Source: an uncultured Bacilli bacterium
GTDB lineage: Bacteria > Bacillota_I > Bacilli_A > RF39 > UBA660
NCBI GenBank assembly: GCA_947632625.1
Contig: CANRPZ010000004.1
Span: forward strand, 1 to 34,025
DNA: 34,025 nucleotides
Direction of reading: 5' to 3'
How positions within the stretch are numbered: the first letter of the stretch is position 1; each line of letters starts with the position of its first letter. Below the pieces are notes generated by a model. That model was not told the origin of the DNA and did no database searches. It was given only the letters and a program-made list of their open reading frames with translations. Positions 9,934 through 19,340 of this stretch are shown in pieces. The translations under genes and the position numbers were made by a program.

Positions 9934-9960
9934 ACCTTTCCTCAATTCTAAACAACTTTT

Positions 9961-10365
9961 TTACCATTCAATTTCAGTTTCTTCGTTTTTGGTTTTTTCA
10001 GCATCATCTGAAATTTTACCTTGAATATTAACATTTTTAGGGGTACATAAATAAATGCCTACCCCAATTTTTTGCATCTTGCCTCCAATAGAATAAATGC
10101 AACCACTTAAGAAATCAATAATTCTTTTAGCTTGTGCAGATGTTACTCTTTTTAAATTAACAACTACACTATTTCTATTTTTTAAATGATCGGCAATTTG
10201 TTGGCTTTCAGAATAAGCACGTGGCTCCATCAAAATCATTTTATTGCCCGTTTTATCTGCTTCTTTTAAAGCTTCATCTTCACTTACGGAATAGTATTCA
10301 TCCTCTGTTCCCATTAAGTTATCTTCATCATCTGAAAACATTTTCTTAAGTTTATTTAATACCAT
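9961..10365 (-). CDS. sepF: Cell division protein SepF
   Basis: EPRAYSESQQIADHLKNRNSVVVNLKRVTSAQAKRIIDFLSGCIYSIGGKMQKIGVGIYLCTP. Confidence 0.94.
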   Translation of the reverse strand: MVLNKLKKMFSDDEDNLMGTEDEYYSVSEDEALKEADKTGNKMILMEPRAYSESQQIADHLKNRNSVVVNLKRVTSAQAKRIIDFLSGCIYSIGGKMQKIGVGIYLCTPKNVNIQGKISDDAEKTKNEETEIEW

Positions 10366-10396
10366 GTTTTTTCCTCTTTCCTATTTTACTATATTA

Positions 10397-10425
10397 ATGA
10401 TAGCAAAGAATTCGGTATTTTTCAA
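10397..10425 (-). promoter_or_regulatory. Sigma-A-type promoter upstream of sepF
   Basis: TTGAAA - 17 nt - TATCAT on minus strand. Confidence 0.6.
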
Positions 10426-10436
10426 TTACTTTCCAT

Positions 10437-11816
10437 TTAAAATTGAATTTTTGTTTCAATATAGGCTTTTATTTCATTAACATTTAATTTAATTTGTTCC
10501 ATTGTATCACGATTACGAATGGTTACAATATTGTTTTCTAAAGTATCATCATCAACGGTTATGCAAAAAGGTGTACCCACTGCATCACATCGGCGATAAC
10601 GCTTTCCAATACTGCCCGCTTCATCATAACTACATGAAAAATCATGACATAAACTAGCATACAAACTTTCTGCTTTTTTTCCATGAACCTTTTTAATTAA
10701 AGGTAGAATAGCCACTTTATTAGGAGCAAGATAAGGGTGAATTTTTAAAACCTCGCGCTCTTCGCCATTTTCTAAAATTTCTTTATGATAGGCATCCGTT
10801 AAAATAGCCAAAACCAAACGATCAACACCTACAGATGGTTCAATAACAAAAGGAAGATACTTTTCATTTGTTTCAGGATCTAAATATCTTAAATCCGTTT
10901 TAGCGTGTTCCATATGAACCCCTAAATCATAATCGGTTCGATCGGCGATTCCCCAAAGTTCGCCCCAACCCATAGAAAATAAATATTCGATATCGGTAGT
11001 GGCTTTACTATAGAAAGATAACTCTTCTTTCGCATGATCACGAAATCTTAAATTTTCTTTTTGTAACCCTAAATCTTTCAAAAAGTCCATACAGTAATTT
11101 TTCCAATAACCAAACCATTCTAAATCCGTATTTGGTTTGCAAAAGAACTCCAATTCCATTTGTTCAAATTCACGTGTTCTAAAAATAAAGTTACCAGGTG
11201 TAATCTCATTACGAAAACTTTTTCCTATTTGACCAATTCCAAAAGGAACTTTTGCTCTCATACTCCTTTGGACATTCAAAAAATTAACGAATATCCCTTG
11301 AGCGGTTTCTCCACGTAAATAAACTTTGCTTTTCGCTTCTTCTGTAACACCTTGGTGCGTTTCAAATAAAAGATTAAATTTACGAATCGGCGTAAAATCA
11401 CACGCTCCACATTTTGGACAAGGAATATGATTTTCTTTTATATAATTCTCCATTTTTTCTTGTTCCCAACCATCAGCTGTAACACTACCCTTGGTAAAAT
11501 CTTCGATTAACTTATCCGCTCTTTCACGACTCTTACATTTTTTACAATCAATTAAAGGATCAGCAAAAGAGGCAACATGTCCACTTGCTACCCATACCTC
11601 GGGATTCATTAAAATAGCTGAATCAAGTCCATAATTATATAAATTTTCTTGGATAAAACGTTTCCACCAAGCATTTTTTATGTTATTTTTTATTTCTCTA
11701 CCAAGTGGCCCATAATCCCAAGTATTCGATAAACCTCCATAAATTTCACTACCTTGAAAGATAAAACCATATTGCTTACAATAGTTCATTAAATCTTCCA
11801 TTTTTATTTTTTCCAT
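10437..11816 (-). CDS. glyS: Glycyl-tRNA synthetase (single-chain type)
   Basis: YCKQYGFIFQGSEIYGGLSNTWDYGPLG, YLRGETAQGIFVNF, GIGQIGKSFRNEITPGNFIFRTREFEQMELEFF. ATG at 11816 follows AGGAGG; the ORF extension to 11885 reads through the T-box. Confidence 0.96.
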   Translation of the reverse strand: MEKIKMEDLMNYCKQYGFIFQGSEIYGGLSNTWDYGPLGREIKNNIKNAWWKRFIQENLYNYGLDSAILMNPEVWVASGHVASFADPLIDCKKCKSRERADKLIEDFTKGSVTADGWEQEKMENYIKENHIPCPKCGACDFTPIRKFNLLFETHQGVTEEAKSKVYLRGETAQGIFVNFLNVQRSMRAKVPFGIGQIGKSFRNEITPGNFIFRTREFEQMELEFFCKPNTDLEWFGYWKNYCMDFLKDLGLQKENLRFRDHAKEELSFYSKATTDIEYLFSMGWGELWGIADRTDYDLGVHMEHAKTDLRYLDPETNEKYLPFVIEPSVGVDRLVLAILTDAYHKEILENGEEREVLKIHPYLAPNKVAILPLIKKVHGKKAESLYASLCHDFSCSYDEAGSIGKRYRRCDAVGTPFCITVDDDTLENNIVTIRNRDTMEQIKLNVNEIKAYIETKIQF

Positions 11817-11829
11817 CTTTTCTCCTCCT

Positions 11830-11958
11830 AAAAATAAAAATACTAAAGAACAAACATAGGGACGAATAAAAATCCGCGGTTCCACCCTACTTATTCTTTA
11901 GTAGAATCTCTTTTTTTATATAACTCCGAGTTTTCCCATCACTCATCAACGTTTGTAT
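11830..11958 (-). ncRNA. T-box riboswitch leader of glyS, unusually short
   Basis: T-box bulge AGGGTGGAACCGCGG at 11888-11874; antiterminator GAATAA(11896-11891)/TTATTC(11869-11864); competing terminator TACTAAAGAA(11903-11894)/TTCTTTAGTA(11850-11841) followed by TTTTTATTTTT. Confidence 0.85.
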
Positions 11959-11964
11959 AATTAA

Positions 11965-11993
11965 ATTATATGCAATAACAAGTTGAATTGCAA
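11965..11993 (-). promoter_or_regulatory. Sigma-A promoter for the T-box/glyS transcript
   Basis: TTGCAA - 17 nt - TATAAT on minus strand. Confidence 0.75.
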
Positions 11994-12014
11994 GTTTTTT
12001 TCTACTTTTCTTAA

Positions 12015-12746
12015 TTATAAAGAAAGCATTTTATTTAAAAACTTTTTACTATTCAAAAATAAACCCGTGTATCTTTCATAATAGCGATTTATAAAAAAGT
12101 TTATCTCTCTTACGATTGTATCACTAATTTTTAAATCCCGAATAGAAGAAATTTCGATATAGTAGTACATTCGAATTAACTGCACGGTTTTTTTACTTAC
12201 AAGTATTTGATTTGTAAAACATCTCTTACACACATACCCTCCAATATCAGCATCTAAAGTGACAATATCCGTTTTATTTCCACACAAAATACAAGAATCC
12301 AATTCTAAACCGACACCTAAAAAAGGCAAGTATTTTAATTCTAAAATATTGGTAATGACAAGAGGATTTAATCCTTCATTAATCTTTTTAATTCCCTCTA
12401 TAAATAATGTATATAAAATTTTTTCTTCACTTTGTTTATACACTTGCGTTGTTAATTCCGTTAAATAGTTTAAATAACTAATTAATAGAATATCACTTTT
12501 AATCGTTTTAAAATCCTCTATTACATCCACATCCTTTAAAATAGATAATTTATCTTCTTTATAATACAAATAAAAAAACCCATAAGTAAATTTTATGGTT
12601 AAAGCTCTTAATGGACTTTTCATGGATTTAACTCCTTTACATAATACACCAATAAGTCCATATTCCTTTGTTAAAATTTGAATTATTTTTGAGGTATCTT
12701 TAAAAGGAGTTTCACTTACGATTATCCCTTCTACTTTCGTTATCAT
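12015..12746 (-). CDS. recO: DNA repair protein RecO
   Basis: EGIIVSETPFKDTSKIIQILTKEYGLIGVLCKGVKSMKSPL; Zn Cys cluster CILCG...CKRC; ATG at 12746 with AGGTGAAG SD. Confidence 0.93.
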   Translation of the reverse strand: MITKVEGIIVSETPFKDTSKIIQILTKEYGLIGVLCKGVKSMKSPLRALTIKFTYGFFYLYYKEDKLSILKDVDVIEDFKTIKSDILLISYLNYLTELTTQVYKQSEEKILYTLFIEGIKKINEGLNPLVITNILELKYLPFLGVGLELDSCILCGNKTDIVTLDADIGGYVCKRCFTNQILVSKKTVQLIRMYYYIEISSIRDLKISDTIVREINFFINRYYERYTGLFLNSKKFLNKMLSL

Positions 12747-12834
12747 TTTCTTCACCTTTTTTTTGGGCATATTCTAAATAATCGACAACTTTGCCACTTT
12801 TTTTAAATTTATCCCATGCATCTTTTTTATTCAT
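12712..12834 (-). CDS. yqzL: YqzL-like small protein (40 aa), not in the supplied ORF track
   Basis: GAGG-preceded ATG at 12834; MNKKDAWDKFKKSGKVVDYLEYAQKKGEENDNESRRDNRK*; position between era and recO as in B. subtilis; overlaps recO start by 35 nt. Confidence 0.7.
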   Translation of the reverse strand: MNKKDAWDKFKKSGKVVDYLEYAQKKGEENDNESRRDNRK

Positions 12835-12881
12835 TTTTAAATCCTCTTTTCTATTTATATAATGAGGATTCTTTTTAAATT

Positions 12882-13766
12882 TTATTCATTTTCATTGAAA
12901 CCAAGTTCATGTAGTACTTTTTCTTTATCTCTCCATCTTTTTATCGTTTTAACATAAAGCTCCAAATAAACCTTTTTACCAAGCATTTCTTCTATCTCTT
13001 GTCGAGCAAGGGTTCCAACTAATTTTAATCTTTCCCCGTTTTTGCCAATCACAATTTTTTTAATGCTATCTCTTTCCACGATAATATCAACATTAATAAA
13101 AATCATATTTTCTTTTTCTTGATAATTAGAGGTTACACAAGTTAAACAATGAGGCACCTCTTCTATTGTGTTTTCCAATAATTTTTCTCGAACAATTTCA
13201 CTAATCATAAAATAAGGGGTATTACTCGTTACAACCGCATCATCAAAATATTTTACATTATCCGTTAAATATTTTTTAATTAATTTAATTAAAAGTTCAA
13301 TATTCTCTTTTTTAAGAGCACTAACTGGAATAATATCAGCAAAAGGATACAAATCTTTATAAGAATCAATAACTTTAAGAATTTGTTCATTTTTAATTTT
13401 ATCAATCTTATTTAATACTAAAATTACCGGTACTTTAGAATTTTTTAAAGTTTCTAAAATAAACAAATCCCCTTTTCCAAGTTCTTCTGAAGCATCCGTT
13501 AAAAACAAAATTGTATCGACATCGTGTATTAAAGATAGGGCTTGTTTATTTAAAATTTTTCCTAAACGACTTTTGGGTTTATGAATACCGGGAGTATCCA
13601 CAAAAACAATTTGGGTATCCTCTTCATTATAAATACCTTGTATAATATTGCGAGTTGTTTGAGCTTTATCACTCGTAATCGCAATTTTATGACTTACTAA
13701 AGAATTTAATAAAGTACTCTTCCCAACATTCGGGCGTCCAATAATACTTACAAAACCACTTTTCAT
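12882..13766 (-). CDS. era: GTPase Era
   Basis: GFVSIIGRPNVGKSTLLNSL, DTPGIHKPKS, LNKIDKI, C-terminal KH domain KKIVIGKNGERLK. Confidence 0.97.
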   Translation of the reverse strand: MKSGFVSIIGRPNVGKSTLLNSLVSHKIAITSDKAQTTRNIIQGIYNEEDTQIVFVDTPGIHKPKSRLGKILNKQALSLIHDVDTILFLTDASEELGKGDLFILETLKNSKVPVILVLNKIDKIKNEQILKVIDSYKDLYPFADIIPVSALKKENIELLIKLIKKYLTDNVKYFDDAVVTSNTPYFMISEIVREKLLENTIEEVPHCLTCVTSNYQEKENMIFINVDIIVERDSIKKIVIGKNGERLKLVGTLARQEIEEMLGKKVYLELYVKTIKRWRDKEKVLHELGFNENE

Positions 13767-13778
13767 ACAACAACACTC

Positions 13779-14180
13779 CTATATTCCAAATACTTTCATA
13801 AAATAAGGTCCAAAAACAAATAGACAGATAACAATGGCCACTAAAGTCATAATAAAACTAGCAGCACTCCCACAGTCTTTGGCAATTTTAGCTAGGGGAT
13901 GCACCTCTAAAGTAACTAAATCAACCGCAGCTTCAATCGCTGTATTAATAAGTTCCATCCCTAAAATTACACCTAAAGCAATAAAAACAATGGCCCACTC
14001 GGATAACTTAATTCGAAAAATAATTCCTAAAGAAATCGCAAAAATCGTTGCAATGGCATGAACCCATAGACTTTGTTCATAACGATAGGCATAAATTAAA
14101 CCTTCTAAAGAAAACTTTATACTATTAAAAAAACGTTTTATTCCCTTTTTCTTTATATCATCTCTTGATATTTGCGCCAT
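13779..14180 (-). CDS. dgkA: Diacylglycerol/undecaprenol kinase family protein
   Basis: GMELINTAIEAAVDLVTLEVHPLAKIAKDCGSAAS signature; three TM helices. Confidence 0.94.
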   Translation of the reverse strand: MAQISRDDIKKKGIKRFFNSIKFSLEGLIYAYRYEQSLWVHAIATIFAISLGIIFRIKLSEWAIVFIALGVILGMELINTAIEAAVDLVTLEVHPLAKIAKDCGSAASFIMTLVAIVICLFVFGPYFMKVFGI

Positions 14181-14595
14181 TTAAAATCAACTCCTGTTTT
14201 GCAAACATAATTGCTTCCTCTTCTTTTTTTATATGATCGTATCCAAGTAAATGCAAGAGTCCATGAACCGTTAAAAAGGCAAGTTCCCTTTTACTCGAAT
14301 GTCCATAACTTTTCGCTTGTTCAAGCATTCTTGGAATACAAATATAAATATCTCCGAGTACTCTTAATTTTGAATGAAGAAAAGAAGCATCTTCAAAAGC
14401 AAAACTTATCACATCCGTTACACAATCTCGATTTCGATACTCTTTATTTAACTTTTTTATCTCTTCTTCTCCTACAAAAGTAATTGAAAAAACCGCATGT
14501 CGAACTTTTTCTAATTTCAAAGTTTTTTTAATGACTTTATTTAAATAAGAAAAATCTTCTTGATATCCATAAAGATTATTAATTGTGTATTCCAT
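14158..14595 (-). CDS. ybeY: Endoribonuclease YbeY
   Basis: LNKEYRNRDCVTDVISFAFED; HGLLHLLGYDH metal-binding motif. Confidence 0.96.
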   Translation of the reverse strand: MEYTINNLYGYQEDFSYLNKVIKKTLKLEKVRHAVFSITFVGEEEIKKLNKEYRNRDCVTDVISFAFEDASFLHSKLRVLGDIYICIPRMLEQAKSYGHSSKRELAFLTVHGLLHLLGYDHIKKEEEAIMFAKQELILNGANIKR

Positions 14596-15213
14596 TTAAA
14601 ACCACCCAAGCCCAATTACATTTGAAAAATAGTATACCACAATTATGAAGATGAAGATACATAAAACGTTATAAAACAAATCACTTTGGAAAAAACGGGG
14701 AAGATGCTTTTTAATCGCGGTAAGTCCGATATAAAGTAAAAAGCCAATGATACTCCCAACAACATTTAATAAAATATCATCAATATCTAATGATCTACCT
14801 ATTCTTAATTGGACGAGTTCAACAGTTAAACTCGTTAATATACTAATAAATAAAATATGAGATACTTTATTTGCTTTTATATAACCGGAAACAAAATAAC
14901 CAAAGGGTACAAAGATTAAAATATTTCCAATTACGTTATAAATAAACAACTTACTACCAATTGGATAACGAAATATTTCCGTAAAAGGAACCAAGTTATA
15001 GCCGCTATTCGTATTTATTTCTGTACTGGTTAAAAGTTCAAAGAGTAAAAGTACATAAATGATAAAAATTAGATTTAAAAATTCTTTATAAAAAACAAAT
15101 TTCTCATGATTAATACGAATATACGATAAACGTATAGCAACAATAACCACCAAAAAAATAATTAACATCGGCCAAATTCCTACTAAAGCATTTGATAAAG
15201 TATCCTCGATCAT
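14596..15213 (-). CDS. VanZ family protein
   Basis: Polytopic; NLVPF...NVIGNILIFVPFGYF, VELVQLRIGRSLDIDDILLNVVGSIIGF. Confidence 0.9.
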   Translation of the reverse strand: MIEDTLSNALVGIWPMLIIFLVVIVAIRLSYIRINHEKFVFYKEFLNLIFIIYVLLLFELLTSTEINTNSGYNLVPFTEIFRYPIGSKLFIYNVIGNILIFVPFGYFVSGYIKANKVSHILFISILTSLTVELVQLRIGRSLDIDDILLNVVGSIIGFLLYIGLTAIKKHLPRFFQSDLFYNVLCIFIFIIVVYYFSNVIGLGWF

Positions 15214-16365
15214 CTATAGTCCCTCTTTTTCCATCGTTATAGAATATTGTTCCACCGCACTAATATTTTCTATAACAGCATAAAATAAATCTACCTCTAT
15301 TGTACTATCATTTAAAGTATTTTTCAAAACTTTTCGTAATTTTATTCGTTCTTTTTCTAAAAAATTGGTTTCTATTTTTTGATCGGCCAGTTCAATTGCC
15401 CTTTTCGTGCCACTTTCCAAAGTATACTGATTTTCTTCTTCCCTAATCTCACTTTCAATATCCAAATAAAAAGTAAAATTAAAAAAGTGAAACAATGGCT
15501 TACTTTCCGTTTCGTAATTTGAAAGACGCCCCCTTAACAACTTATACTTTCCACTATCCGTCTCGATACTAAAATTCCATCTTTTCTTACCGGTTTTTTC
15601 CGTCGTTTTATAATGTATAGGTAAACTTACATGACTTTCGTACCAAACCTCGGCGTACACATTACCACTAGCACAAACATTCCCTTTTATCTCTTCATTC
15701 ATTTTAATTTCTCCGCTAATCAATATGTCCCCTTCTTTTACATACTGATCCGTATGCACTAAAATATCCCCTTTAGTACTTGTAACATTATTAATAATTC
15801 CACTTTTTTTAGCAACGATATGACAATACTTTTCTTCATCGTTTACATTCTTAATAATACGCTCTTCAATTCGTACCACATATTTCATACCAATCGATTC
15901 AATTTCTATCCACTCCAATCGGTCTTTATACATAGCTAAAATTTTTTCTTTACTTTCCTTTAAAGTATGATAATCTTTTTTTAAACTCCAAATGCGAATT
16001 CCTTCTTGATCTAATGCTTTACTTACCAACTCGCGTATTTCTTTATTGGAATGGATCACCTCTACTTTTACAATAATTTGACTAAAAAAATTTGTAAAAA
16101 ACAAAAAACAAAGAACGGCGATTACTTTTAAAGGTGTAATTGCCCTTTTTAATTTAAAAATACCACTATCCCCTACATAATAAAAAGAATCCGTAACAAT
16201 ATTCTTTTTTATTTTTTCATAATCTTCATACGTTACTTTTAAATAAATTTCCTCATTTTTTTTTACAATATCATAAACATTTATATGATTTTTATATAAT
16301 TTTACGAGAAGGCGATTTTGATTCTTTACTTTTCCTTTAATATATACATAATGCTTTAAATTCAT
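15214..16365 (-). CDS. yqfD: Sporulation protein YqfD
   Basis: Downstream of a YqfC-like gene; TM after ~80 aa, GIRIWSLKKDYHTLKESKEKILAMYKDRLEWIEIESIGMKYVVRIEER, KEGDILISGEI. Confidence 0.88.
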   Translation of the reverse strand: MNLKHYVYIKGKVKNQNRLLVKLYKNHINVYDIVKKNEEIYLKVTYEDYEKIKKNIVTDSFYYVGDSGIFKLKRAITPLKVIAVLCFLFFTNFFSQIIVKVEVIHSNKEIRELVSKALDQEGIRIWSLKKDYHTLKESKEKILAMYKDRLEWIEIESIGMKYVVRIEERIIKNVNDEEKYCHIVAKKSGIINNVTSTKGDILVHTDQYVKEGDILISGEIKMNEEIKGNVCASGNVYAEVWYESHVSLPIHYKTTEKTGKKRWNFSIETDSGKYKLLRGRLSNYETESKPLFHFFNFTFYLDIESEIREEENQYTLESGTKRAIELADQKIETNFLEKERIKLRKVLKNTLNDSTIEVDLFYAVIENISAVEQYSITMEKEGL

Positions 16366-16604
16366 CTTAAAAACCTCACCTCATCTATTTCTCCCTCAAT
16401 CAATATTTCCCTTTTTTCTAATTGCTTGACAACAAAATGATTTCCGGTTAATACCAATTGAAATTTAGACATTTGCAAGGCTATTTCCTTCTCATTTAAT
16501 TTTAAAATATCAATATAATTAAATACATGAATACAATTTTCAAAAAAATCAATCGAATAAGAACAATCCATTAAAAAATTTTTCATCGTTTCATACAAAT
16601 GCAT
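16362..16604 (-). CDS. yqfC: YabP/YqfC family sporulation protein
   Basis: 80-aa protein directly upstream of and overlapping yqfD; AGGTGAT SD. Confidence 0.8.
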   Translation of the reverse strand: MHLYETMKNFLMDCSYSIDFFENCIHVFNYIDILKLNEKEIALQMSKFQLVLTGNHFVVKQLEKREILIEGEIDEVRFLR

Positions 16605-16666
16605 AAAATCACCTATAAAAATATATGTTATTTTTTAAATGAAAATGTACTATCCCTATTAAGGCA

Positions 16667-16691
16667 AGAAAAAAACCTCTTTTTAGAGGTT
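16667..16691 (-). terminator. Rho-independent terminator overlapping the yqeY stop codon
   Basis: AACCTCT-AAAA-AGAGGTT followed by T-run; stop TAA at 16685-16683. Confidence 0.85.
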
Positions 16692-17123
16692 CATTAATTT
16701 TTCCTTTACCATACTAGAAACTTTCGCCATATCACAACGAGCTGAAATTTTTTGTAACTCTTTCATAATAAGTCCCATATCTTTCATACTTGTTGGTTTA
16801 ATCTTTTCAAAAGCTTCTTCAATTGAAGAAGAAATTTCTTCTTCGCTCATACTTTCTGGTAAATATGTTTCTAAAACAGCTATTTCTTGTTTTAAAGTAT
16901 CAATAGCGTCTACTTTATTATATTTTTTAAATTCTTCTATTGAATCATTACGCATTTTTACTTGCTTTTTCACAACCGCAATAATTTCATCATCCGTTAA
17001 ATCGCTTTTCTTATTAATACTTTCAAGTTGTAAAGCACTTTTAAGCATTCTTAAGACACTTAATGTAAACTTATCTTGTTCTTTCATACTTTTAACTAAA
17101 TCAGCATGAATTTGTTCTAACAT
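16683..17123 (-). CDS. yqeY: GatB/YqeY domain-containing protein
   Basis: QIHADLVKSMKEQDKFTLSVLRMLKSALQLESI, VLETYLPESMSEEEI, MGLIMKELQ; follows rpsU. Confidence 0.93.
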   Translation of the reverse strand: MLEQIHADLVKSMKEQDKFTLSVLRMLKSALQLESINKKSDLTDDEIIAVVKKQVKMRNDSIEEFKKYNKVDAIDTLKQEIAVLETYLPESMSEEEISSSIEEAFEKIKPTSMKDMGLIMKELQKISARCDMAKVSSMVKEKLMNL

Positions 17124-17135
17124 ATGCATCACCCA

Positions 17136-17318
17136 CTAATTATTTTTATGCTTACGAGCATTACGAATCATTTCTTTTTTTGCTTCTCTTTTCTTAACTC
17201 CTGGTTTTGTATAGTGCTTCTTTTTCTTAAGTTCAGAAGGGACACCACTTTTAGCAACTTTCATTTTCCAAGTTTTCATAGCTTTTTCCAAGTTACCATT
17301 TACCACAACTTTTGTCAT
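17136..17318 (-). CDS. rpsU: 30S ribosomal protein S21
   Basis: 60-aa basic protein, NGNLEKAMKTWKMKVAKSGVPSELKKKKHYTKPGVKKREAKKE; upstream of yqeY. Confidence 0.92.
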   Translation of the reverse strand: MTKVVVNGNLEKAMKTWKMKVAKSGVPSELKKKKHYTKPGVKKREAKKEMIRNARKHKNN

Positions 17319-17348
17319 ACAATCCCTCCTTTCAGTTTAACTACACCT

Positions 17349-17378
17349 ATTATAGCACTACACTTTCCTATTTGGCAA
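17349..17378 (-). promoter_or_regulatory. Sigma-A promoter for rpsU-yqeY
   Basis: TTGCCA - 18 nt - TATAAT on minus strand. Confidence 0.65.
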
Positions 17379-17419
17379 GAAAATCCATTGTACTTTTAAA
17401 GCAAGTAGGAAACGTTTAC

Positions 17420-19340
17420 TTATTCACCCCAAATGGCATAGATAGTAGACTTATCTTCTAAAACATCATAATAATAAGTCTCATTTCCTTTTAGCATATT
17501 ATTTTTAGTATTATCTGTACTAAATCCTTCAAATGTTTTGCTACCTTTAGATAATGCGCTTTCTAAAGTAGTTTTCTCTATACCATAAACAGCATATAAA
17601 TTTAAAGTAAGACAACTACCTGGTACATAATCTTTTAAATCATTTATATAAGTTACTTTATAATTAATATTATCTTTTGGATTTGTTGACCAACCAAGGA
17701 ATTTACTTGAACTTGTAATAGAAATTTCTTTTCCATTACTTTCACCATTTCCATCATAATTTTTAATTGTTAAAGTAGTAAGATTTTTTGTAAATTGATT
17801 TTCTATTAATTTATGAGGCGTGTTATCATCATAATTGAATGATTCGTTAGACATAGTACTACCATTATAATTATGATACACAACCTTTACTAGATGTCCT
17901 TCAGCTTTAACATTAAATGTATGATCATGATCTGGCATAGTAACTGTTGCATCTCCAGTTGTTACAATTTTACCATTAGAATTAATATGATAGCCATTAG
18001 ATTTAGCACTAATTTGTACTTTTACCTCTTCGTTATAGTAATGATCTCCTGCATCATAATCTGCAAGTTTATTCTCTGCTTTACCAATCCAATTTAAACC
18101 ATTACCTTCACCATGAACAGTCAAATGGAATTGATTTCTTACATATTTATACTCTACAGATGTTGTTCCATCCCCTTTTAAAGTAACAGTTTGTTGAGTT
18201 TCTGGAGCAGTAAAACCAACACCTACAGAGGTACCTTCTAACTCTTTTTTAAATCCTGGAGTAACGGTACTACCTTGTCTAGATTTTAAAGTTTCTAATT
18301 CACATAATGGATTACTTTCACATGTAGCATCAGAATCGATTGTTGGATAACCACCTGTTGTATTCATCATGATATGTCTTACAGAATAAGTTTCATCAAA
18401 AATTGCATAGATTGTTGTAGCGTTATCAATATAATAACCATCTTCTGTTTTGGTAAGCATTTTATTACCAGCAGCATCTAAACTAAATCCAACAAAAGTA
18501 AGTTTTGAAGAAGCATTATTAATTTTACTTTCTAAATTAGTTCCTTCTATTCCATAAACGGCATATAAATTTAAATCTGTACAACTATTTGGTACATAAC
18601 CTGTTAAATCATCCTTATAAGATACTTTATAGTTGGCATCACTTTTTGGATTTGTTGACCAACCAAGGAATTTGTTTTCTAATGTTACAGTAGTCTCTCC
18701 ATCTTTACCATCGTAATTTTTGATAGTAATTTGAGAGTCTGCTTTTGTAAATTTATTTTCTATTAATTTATGAGGTGTTTGATCATTATAAGTAAATGTA
18801 TCTTTGGGCATATCTGCACTAGTGCTATTATCATAATTATGATAATACACATTTACTAGATGTCCTTCTGCTTTAACATTAAATGTATAATCATGATCTG
18901 GCATAATAACAGTTGCAGTTCCTGTTGTTACGATTTTACCATTGGAATTAATATGATATCCTTTTGATTTGGCACTAATTTCAATCGTTACCTCTTCTTC
19001 ATAGTAATGCATACCAGCAGCATAATCTTTATTTCCATTCTCACTATTACCAATCCAATTTAATCCATTACCTTCACCATGAACAGTTAAATTAAATTGT
19101 TTTCTTTCGTATTCATATTTTACAACTGTCGTTCCATCCGGTTTAATTGTAGCAGTAGTTTCTGCTGGTTTTGTAAATCCATTACCATAATCTTTTACAG
19201 CTACATTTATTGTACTATCTGCTTTTCCTTGTAAAGTTTCAGGTTCACAAAGTGCATTTGTTCTACATTCTTCATTAGATGTAATATTTGGATAGTGACC
19301 AGTCGTATCCATCTTTATATGCCATACAGTGTAATTTACA
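17420..19340 (-). repeat. Tandem in-frame duplication (two ~320-aa units) in the 1163-aa protein
   Basis: LTVHGEGNGLNWIG...GYHINSNGKIVTTG...MPDHD.TFNVKAEGHLV...FLGWSTNPK...NLYAVYGIE twice; shared DNA markers are offset by 966-969 nt. Confidence 0.9.

Noticed and set aside
9671-10024. + strand ORF antisense to divIVA/sepF
   Set aside because: Antisense artefact across two well-supported genes.
11817-11885. N-terminal extension of the glyS ORF (MEPRIFIRPYVCSLVFLF...)
   Set aside because: Translates the T-box antiterminator and terminator; the real start is ATG 11816 after AGGAGG.
12259-14483. + strand ORFs 12259-12468, 13834-14061 and 14211-14483
   Set aside because: Shadow ORFs antisense to recO, dgkA and ybeY.
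17124-17399. + strand ORF antisense to rpsU and its promoter
   Set aside because: Phe-rich composition typical of antisense AT-rich DNA; no support.
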